Assembly: GCA_023426425.1 (NCBI GenBank)
Contig: JAFAAT010000107.1
Coordinates: 1 to 12,593, forward strand
Length of the DNA: 12,593 bases
From: Bacteroidota bacterium
GTDB taxonomy: Bacteria; Bacteroidota; Bacteroidia; Chitinophagales; Chitinophagaceae
Direction of reading: 5' to 3'
Positions 4,707-10,385 of the stretch are shown piece after piece. The notes beneath the pieces are model-generated. The model saw only the letters and a program-made list of their open reading frames with translations, made no database searches and was not told where the DNA came from. Positions within the stretch are counted from its first letter, which is position 1, and each line of letters starts with the position of its first letter. Made by a program: the position numbers and the translations under genes.

Positions 4707-6716
4707 ATGCTCCAGTATTACAGTCCTTCCCTGACAGATTACCAACGTTTACCTACCAAAGAGGTAAAAGTTGGCGACCTTTTGTTGGGCAATTTCCATC
4801 CTGTTCGGGTTCAGACGATGACTACCACAGATACGATGGACACTGAGGCAACCGTAGCTCAGACAATCCGGTGTATTGAGGCTGGCGCGGAGCTGGTCAG
4901 AATAACCGCGCCCAGCAAAAAGGAAGCTGAAAATCTACTTGAGATTAAGAAACGGGTAAGGGCAGCTGGCTTCAGCACTCCACTGATCGCCGACATACAT
5001 TTTACTCCCAATGCTGCTGAAATCGCAGCCCGAATCATTGAGAAGGTGAGGGTGAACCCAGGCAACTACGTAGACAAAAAGAAGTTTGACTTTATAGAAT
5101 ATACTGACGCAGAGTACACATCCGAGATACAACGCATCCGGGACCGGTTTACGCCACTGGTGAGGATCTGTAAGGAGTACGGCACAGCAATGAGAATCGG
5201 CACCAACCACGGCTCATTGAGCGACCGGATTATGAGTCGTTATGGTGACACGCCAATCGGAATGGTGGAAAGCGCAATGGAGTTCCTGAGGATAGCCAGA
5301 GATGAGAACTATCACCAGATCATTCTCTCAATGAAGTCGAGCAATCCCCAGGTGATGGTGCAAGCCTACCGGCTGCTGGTTCAGCAGATGGATCAGGAAT
5401 TCGGAATATGCTACCCGCTACACCTCGGTGTCACTGAAGCGGGTGATGGAGAAGACGGTCGTATCAAGAGCGCGATTGGTATTGGTACTTTGCTGGAAGA
5501 CGGCATCGGAGATACAATCAGAGTTTCGCTTACAGAAGATCCGGAGTTTGAGATTCCTGTGTGTAAGGATATCGTCAGCCGTTACCAGGAACGTGAGAAG
5601 CATGACCCAATACCTGCCTTTACAGAAAACGAAAAGATTAATCTCCCTTACAATCCTTTTGCATACCAGAGAAGGGCGACTACAGCGGTGGCAAAGACCG
5701 GTAGTGCCCATGTGCCCGTAGTTGTTGCTGACCTGAGTAGAGAAGCAGATATCAGTCCCTCATCCCTTCAGGCTATTGGCTATCGATATGATGAGTCGTC
5801 GGATAAATGGCATATAGGCGATGCAGCAGCGGACTATATCTATACGGCAGACCGGACTATAGACTTTGAGCTGCCGGGCACACTTCAGGTAATTTGTAAT
5901 TATCCTGCCTGGTTAGGTCTGGAAGATAATCTGAAGTATCATCCACTCTTCCGGATGAATGAATACCTCTCACTTCGTGAAAATGTCGAAAGCCGGCATT
6001 TTGTCTGGGTAGACGCGAACGAAACCTGGACCACACTCCAGCGTTTCATAGACAAGGCCAAAAGCTCAGACAGCCTGGTGATTTGCCTGGAAAGTACAAG
6101 CCAGCACAGGATGTCCTCTATGCGGCGCTTCCTTGTCGAGCTCATGGAGCAGCAAGTGAAGACACCCGTGATCCTCTGTGCTGAGGCCACGGATAAATCT
6201 GTGGATGAACAGCTGATAGCTTTGGCTACAGACACAGGGGGGCTGTTGCTCGATGGGTTTGGAGATGGCATCTGGCTTTGGAGCAGCAAGGATGCGCTGC
6301 AGCAGGGAAGGGTCAGCGGAAGAACCTACCTGGAAGTTCGCAACAACCTGCAGTTTCTCAACAACACTGCTTTTTCAATTCTGCAGGCGACACGAACGAG
6401 AATCAGCAAAACAGAATACATAAGTTGCCCGAGTTGTGGCAGAACACTGTTCGATCTTCAGGAGACTACAGCGAAAATCCGCTCGGCCACAAATCACCTT
6501 AAAGGTGTCAAGATCGCCATCATGGGTTGTATAGTCAACGGCCCGGGCGAAATGGCGGATGCTGACTTTGGTTATGTAGGTAGCGGCCCAGGTAAGATCA
6601 CTCTTTACAAAGGCAAAGAAGTAGTAAAGAGGAACGTGAATAGCGAGGTAGCTGTCGCGGAGCTGATCCAGCTGTTGAAAGATCACGGAGCCTGGACGGA
6701 GCCTTCTATGAGTTAG
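4707..6716 (+). CDS. ispG: 4-hydroxy-3-methylbut-2-enyl diphosphate synthase, long form
   Basis: IspG (GcpE) is the [4Fe-4S] enzyme that reductively converts MEcPP to HMBPP in the MEP isoprenoid pathway, in the cytoplasm. This 669-residue version is the long type known from Bacteroidota, Chlamydia and plants, against roughly 370 residues in E. coli. The N-terminal TIM barrel (about 15-290) carries IADIHF, VRVNPGNY, MRIGTNHGSL and HLGVTEAGDGEDGRIKS. A large insert follows (about 300-535). The C-terminal domain holds the cluster ligands Cys574, Cys577, Cys608 and Glu615, in SCPSCGR and GCIVNGPGE. The 608-615 spacing equals that of E. coli. The start is set at ATG 4707; an upstream TTG at 4689 lies within the -7 box. 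The gene overlaps the last 11 bases of the convergent polymerase gene. Confidence 0.97.
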   Translation: MLQYYSPSLTDYQRLPTKEVKVGDLLLGNFHPVRVQTMTTTDTMDTEATVAQTIRCIEAGAELVRITAPSKKEAENLLEIKKRVRAAGFSTPLIADIHFTPNAAEIAARIIEKVRVNPGNYVDKKKFDFIEYTDAEYTSEIQRIRDRFTPLVRICKEYGTAMRIGTNHGSLSDRIMSRYGDTPIGMVESAMEFLRIARDENYHQIILSMKSSNPQVMVQAYRLLVQQMDQEFGICYPLHLGVTEAGDGEDGRIKSAIGIGTLLEDGIGDTIRVSLTEDPEFEIPVCKDIVSRYQEREKHDPIPAFTENEKINLPYNPFAYQRRATTAVAKTGSAHVPVVVADLSREADISPSSLQAIGYRYDESSDKWHIGDAAADYIYTADRTIDFELPGTLQVICNYPAWLGLEDNLKYHPLFRMNEYLSLRENVESRHFVWVDANETWTTLQRFIDKAKSSDSLVICLESTSQHRMSSMRRFLVELMEQQVKTPVILCAEATDKSVDEQLIALATDTGGLLLDGFGDGIWLWSSKDALQQGRVSGRTYLEVRNNLQFLNNTAFSILQATRTRISKTEYISCPSCGRTLFDLQETTAKIRSATNHLKGVKIAIMGCIVNGPGEMADADFGYVGSGPGKITLYKGKEVVKRNVNSEVAVAELIQLLKDHGAWTEPSMS

Positions 6717-8172
6717 TGCTGATCGCTTTCGCTTTTGCTTCAGATTCCAGGTCTTTACTTTTCTTGTCAAGGATGACCAGTAATGCAATACTGAGGTAGA
6801 AGAAAGCGCCCACTTTATGGGTTTCCAGCAATTCAGAGAAAAAGTTATTCACGAAACCCGCGCCAAACATCATCGCCAGGGCAAGTGTAACCTTTTTATA
6901 GAATTGGTCATTGAAACGGTAGTAGATCTTTTGCGCTTGCGCAAAAACTACGATAAGCAAAATAGCATAAAGTATCATAGCCGGCCACCCTTGTTCTACC
7001 AGCATATACAAAAAGTAGTTGTGGGTAGTGGACATCTCTTCGTTACGACTCACATAAGTACGGAAAGAGGAAACTGCGTAAGGTTTGTAGTGGTAATAAA
7101 ATGAGTTTGGGCCATAGCCTACAATGGGACGGTCATTACTCATGCGCACGCCTGCTATCCATCGGTACAGGCGCTCCATTGAAGACATATCCTCCCCTCT
7201 GAAAGTCGCAACAATGTGGTCTGTCCAGGTGTTGTGCATGTACGTTTGGTGATAGTTCGGGCGTAGGTCAATAAACTTGTTGTCCCTGATCAGGTAGACA
7301 AGCAGGAGTGCGATCAGGCCATAAAAAACGGGCATTACGAAGTTCACAAGTCTTAGTCGAATAGCCGCCCAGATCACATACGCAAAAATTACTGCGAGTA
7401 TTGCCGCTCTTGCATACGTCAGATAGATAGCAGGGAGGAAGAAAATCAACATCAACAGAATTGGGATTCTTATCAGCCAACTCCACCCTCTGCTGAGCGA
7501 GAATGCTATTGCTAACGCCGGGAATACCATAGACAATACCGTAGAGTAGTCTACGTGATTATAATAGAGGTCTCCTATTGCTTTCTCAATCTTTCGAAAG
7601 TGAAAGCCTGTGGCGTAGTGCCTGACAAAGATTACCACCATGGTAATTACAAGCGGAATCAATACCAGGATAAATGCCCGTCTAAAGTCCTTCTTTTCCT
7701 TGAATACAAATACCGGGAGTACAAAAAATGAAACCAGGAACCAACACTTTGCCAGAAAGAACTTTATGGAAAACAATGGCTCTTTCGAAAACACCACAGC
7801 AACAATTAACCAGACGAACTGCAAAGCAACGACCAGTACAATCGGGTTTCGCAGCCACCATTCAGGAAGGATCCGGGGATTGTTTACAAACATCAGTGTA
7901 AACATCAACAGGAACGCCCACATCATTGGCTCGTCCGGGATAGATGTGGCCAGAGTGCCGTTTAAAAACCATACATCAAGAGATGGCGGAATGCTGAACA
8001 GGAAAATCCAGTATGCTAATTTCCAGTTAACCCCCAGCAAAAGGATATACAGGTATACAAAAGGAATAGCCAGGAGAAGATACTGCCCCGTCCACGCAAA
8101 CAGGATCACACTCAGCAACAGAATGCCGATGCTCAATCCAAGTGCTGTCTTATTTTGAAGGTAGGTCTGCAT
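6706..8172 (-). CDS. O-antigen polymerase/ligase family membrane protein (Wzy_C/WaaL type)
   Basis: This 488-residue inner-membrane protein has roughly a dozen hydrophobic segments, from about residue 9 to 468. It shows marks of the Wzy_C family: a helix with TYARAA (252-257), then a large non-membrane loop (about 298-385). That loop holds SSMERLYRWIAG (330-341), PIVGYGPNSF (349-358) and TTHNYFL (382-388) with His384, before more helices. Family members either polymerise lipid-linked repeat units or ligate the glycan to lipid A core; sequence alone does not separate the two. Its ATG overlaps the stop of the Wzz-like gene as TAATG, so the two are probably translationally coupled, which favours a polymerase role. 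The 3' end overlaps ispG tail to tail. No glycosyltransferase or flippase gene is adjacent within view. Confidence 0.88.
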   Translation of the reverse strand: MQTYLQNKTALGLSIGILLLSVILFAWTGQYLLLAIPFVYLYILLLGVNWKLAYWIFLFSIPPSLDVWFLNGTLATSIPDEPMMWAFLLMFTLMFVNNPRILPEWWLRNPIVLVVALQFVWLIVAVVFSKEPLFSIKFFLAKCWFLVSFFVLPVFVFKEKKDFRRAFILVLIPLVITMVVIFVRHYATGFHFRKIEKAIGDLYYNHVDYSTVLSMVFPALAIAFSLSRGWSWLIRIPILLMLIFFLPAIYLTYARAAILAVIFAYVIWAAIRLRLVNFVMPVFYGLIALLLVYLIRDNKFIDLRPNYHQTYMHNTWTDHIVATFRGEDMSSMERLYRWIAGVRMSNDRPIVGYGPNSFYYHYKPYAVSSFRTYVSRNEEMSTTHNYFLYMLVEQGWPAMILYAILLIVVFAQAQKIYYRFNDQFYKKVTLALAMMFGAGFVNNFFSELLETHKVGAFFYLSIALLVILDKKSKDLESEAKAKAISTNS

Positions 8173-9143
8173 TAATACCGGGTGGCAACTGCCTCCTTGT
8201 AGTAAGTGGTAATCAGTATATACACGCTGCTAAAGAAAAGCCCAATAAAGAAACATGCTGCCAGAATAATAGGCAGTGTCGGACCTTTAGGATCAACGGG
8301 CGGTTTAGCAGCTGTGACAATCTGAAACAGGGTCATTTCTTCGGGTCCCGTTCCTGTAGCATATTGCTGCATCAGGGAAATATACCGGGCGCGGTCTTTT
8401 ACCAGGATGTCTTTTTCAGCTTCTACATTTTGAATAACCTCTACGTATCTGCCGGTATTGTTGCCATTTCCTTTTACAGTGCCAATAATAAGATTTTCAC
8501 GTCCCGGGCTAAGCAGATCGTATATACCGGATTCTTCTCTAAGCACAGCCAGAGTATCCGTCAATACTGCGATCGTACTGTCCAGTTCTGAGATCTTGTT
8601 ATTAATCGCCAGGTGGATGTTTATCCTTCTTGAGTTATAGAAATTCCTGTAAGCTTTTTCCAGCTCCTTAACGGTTACATCTGCTACATGTGCAGCTAGG
8701 AAGGGGTCTTCCTCCGTATAGTACACCTCTACCATTTTATAGGCAGTGCGTTTGATATCCAGATTTTCGACAAATCTCTCTTTTAATAAGTGGACGCCGA
8801 ACCGATCCCTGATGTCCTTATTGTACGTCGTGTCCAGTCCCGCGTTACGAATCACCTGCATCTGAAGGGTGTCTGACTCTGCAAGTGCCATGACACGGTC
8901 GATGTCATCTTCGTCTCCGAAGTAATCAGTGTACCGCGCGTCTGCCCCTGCAAACATGTTGGAGCGGTCACCAAATAAGGGGTTATTTACAAAGAATTCT
9001 GATTTGGACTCGTATTTTTTACCACGGATGAGGTAAAAGACGACACCTAAGATCAGTGTCACAATTGTAATGATGGCTATAAAACGTACATGTTTTTGCA
9101 GGATACGTATAATATGTACCAGGTCAAAGCGTGGTGTGCTCAT
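8172..9143 (-). CDS. Wzz-like polysaccharide chain-length determinant (co-polymerase)
   Basis: This 323-residue protein has the two-helix topology of polysaccharide co-polymerases. TM1 is at about 19-39 and TM2 at about 289-312, with a long periplasmic region between. That region includes predicted coiled-coil stretches near 181-206 and 236-262. A Pro-rich segment, PPVDPKGP (281-288), lies just before TM2, as is typical of Wzz proteins. There is no Walker A motif and the protein ends 11 residues after TM2, so the tyrosine-kinase domain of Wzc-type proteins is absent. It would set glycan chain length together with the polymerase encoded directly downstream, whose start overlaps its stop. The ATG at 9143 gives a short cytoplasmic N-terminus. 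The gene starts 46 bases after prfA ends and has its own -7 box. Confidence 0.88.
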   Translation of the reverse strand: MSTPRFDLVHIIRILQKHVRFIAIITIVTLILGVVFYLIRGKKYESKSEFFVNNPLFGDRSNMFAGADARYTDYFGDEDDIDRVMALAESDTLQMQVIRNAGLDTTYNKDIRDRFGVHLLKERFVENLDIKRTAYKMVEVYYTEEDPFLAAHVADVTVKELEKAYRNFYNSRRINIHLAINNKISELDSTIAVLTDTLAVLREESGIYDLLSPGRENLIIGTVKGNGNNTGRYVEVIQNVEAEKDILVKDRARYISLMQQYATGTGPEEMTLFQIVTAAKPPVDPKGPTLPIILAACFFIGLFFSSVYILITTYYKEAVATRY

Positions 9144-9167
9144 TATTGATGTGTGTGATTAATGCTT

Positions 9168-9175
9168 CAAAATTA
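9168..9175 (-). promoter_or_regulatory. -7 promoter box of the wzz-wzy pair
   Basis: TAATTTTG on the minus strand fully matches TAnnTTTG and sits 24 bases before the ATG at 9143, inside the 46-base gap after prfA. No clear -33 element is seen at the expected spacing. Any such element would fall across the prfA stop codon. Read-through from prfA is also possible, since no terminator lies between. Confidence 0.5.
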
Positions 9176-9189
9176 GTTAATAGTCACCG

Positions 9190-10266
9190 TTATATCACTG
9201 TTTCACCGGCCTGCATCTTTTCTGTATTCTCAGCAAACTGCAGTGCCTCTATCATTTCCTGGATGTTTCCATTCATAAAATCATCCAGATTGTATATCGT
9301 CATGTTGATCCTATGGTCAGTAACCCGACCTTGAGGATAGTTATAGGTCCGGATCTTAGCCGAACGGTCGCCTGTGCTCACGAGACTCTTTCTCCTGCGG
9401 GCAATCTCTTCTTCATGCTTCCGTACCTGCTCTTCGTAAAGCTTGGTCCGCATCATCTGGGTGGCCTTTTCCCGGTTGCCGAGCTGTGTACGTTCTGTCT
9501 GGCAGGTTATTACTGTACCCGTAGGAACGTGCGTCAGGATTACTTTAGTCTCTACTTTGTTTACGTTCTGCCCGCCGGCACCACCACTACGGGCAGTCTC
9601 CATCTTCAGATCGCTCTCTTTCAATTCGAAATCTATCTCCTCAGCCTCAGGCATTACAGCCACAGTTGCAGCTGAAGTATGAACACGGCCGCTGGCTTCA
9701 GTGGCCGGAACGCGCTGCACGCGGTGTACACCACTCTCGAACTTTAAGGTGCCATATACGTCTTCACCCTGAACTTCAAGCTGGATTTCCTTGTAGCCAC
9801 CAACCGTACCTTCGGTTTCAGTAAGTACCGAAACCTTCCATCCTTTTCTCTCGCAGAAGCGCAGATACATTCTCATCAGGTCACCAGCAAAAAGACTTGC
9901 CTCATCACCACCGGTACCGGCACGTATCTCCAGAATCGCATTCTTTTCATCCTGCGGATCCTTTGGAATAAGTAGTTGCTTGATGGTGTTTTCAAGTTCC
10001 TCTTTCTGCAGCTCGGATTTTTCCAGATCTTCTTTGGCCATCTCGCGGAGGTCAGCATCAGACTCTGTAGCCAATACCTCTTTCCCAAACTCAATGCCCT
10101 CAAGGCAAGCCCTGTACTTTTTATACGCCTGAACCAGCGGCTCCAGCTTGCGGTATTCTTTACTTACGGTGGAGAATCGCTTGTTATCACTTACTACCTC
10201 AGGGTTGGTCAGGGCCACTCCGAGGTCGTCGAACCGCGCTTTTATTGCTTCCAGCTTATCCAGCAT
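9190..10266 (-). CDS. prfA: Peptide chain release factor 1
   Basis: RF1 recognises UAA and UAG stop codons in the ribosomal A site and triggers hydrolysis of peptidyl-tRNA. The 358-residue length is normal for RF1. The codon-recognition tripeptide PAT is at 187-189 in HRVQRVPATEASGR, and this P-x-T form marks RF1 rather than RF2 (SPF). The catalytic GGQ is at 231-233 within ARSGGAGGQNVNKVET; PrmC-type methyltransferases normally modify this Gln. The N-terminal helical domain covers about 1-110. The gene ends in TAA and shows no programmed frameshift of the kind found in many prfB genes. The start at 10266 gives the standard N-terminus MLDKLEAIKARF. It follows infB on the same strand, but a strong terminator and a separate -7 box indicate independent transcription. 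Confidence 0.98.
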   Translation of the reverse strand: MLDKLEAIKARFDDLGVALTNPEVVSDNKRFSTVSKEYRKLEPLVQAYKKYRACLEGIEFGKEVLATESDADLREMAKEDLEKSELQKEELENTIKQLLIPKDPQDEKNAILEIRAGTGGDEASLFAGDLMRMYLRFCERKGWKVSVLTETEGTVGGYKEIQLEVQGEDVYGTLKFESGVHRVQRVPATEASGRVHTSAATVAVMPEAEEIDFELKESDLKMETARSGGAGGQNVNKVETKVILTHVPTGTVITCQTERTQLGNREKATQMMRTKLYEEQVRKHEEEIARRRKSLVSTGDRSAKIRTYNYPQGRVTDHRINMTIYNLDDFMNGNIQEMIEALQFAENTEKMQAGETVI

Positions 10267-10300
10267 AAAAACTTATTTCAGAAAATGTTTTTACAGTTTT

Positions 10301-10320
10301 CCGGCTGCAAAGATAGCCGG
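10301..10320. repeat. Inverted repeat enclosing the prfA -7 box
   Basis: CCGGCT (10301-10306) and AGCCGG (10315-10320) are perfect 6-base inverted arms. Their 8-base centre (10307-10314) contains nearly all of the prfA -7 box. A repressor operator is possible. A chance GC-rich palindrome is equally possible. Confidence 0.4.
10308..10315 (-). promoter_or_regulatory. -7 promoter box of prfA
   Basis: TATCTTTG on the minus strand is a full match to the Bacteroidota -7 consensus. It lies 42 bases before the prfA ATG and about 10 bases past the T-run of the infB terminator. The -33 region would fall in the terminator stem and T-tract, and no clean TTTG is found at 19-21 bases. The predicted leader is about 35 bases and A/T-rich. 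Confidence 0.55.
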
Positions 10321-10325
10321 AGTTC

Positions 10326-10367
10326 AAAAAAGAAACCGTAAGCCCCGCAGGAGCGGGGTTACGGTTT
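10326..10367 (-). terminator. Rho-independent terminator of infB
   Basis: The arms at 10333-10348 and 10353-10367 form a 15-base-pair stem with one bulged G (10342) and a four-base loop. The six loop-proximal pairs are CCCCGC/GCGGGG. On the minus strand the stem is followed by CTTTTTT (10326-10332), the expected U-tract. It lies 19 bases after the infB stop codon at 10386 and before prfA, so it should end the infB transcript. The plus-strand side is also T-rich (10365-10378), but no plus-strand gene reads into it. Confidence 0.88.
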
Positions 10368-10385
10368 AAGTTTATTTCGGGCGGG

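Noticed and set aside
7640..8158. 172-residue plus-strand ORF antisense to the polymerase gene
   Set aside because: It is rich in Asn, Thr and Arg with no hydrophobic or domain pattern, as expected for the reverse complement of membrane-protein codons.
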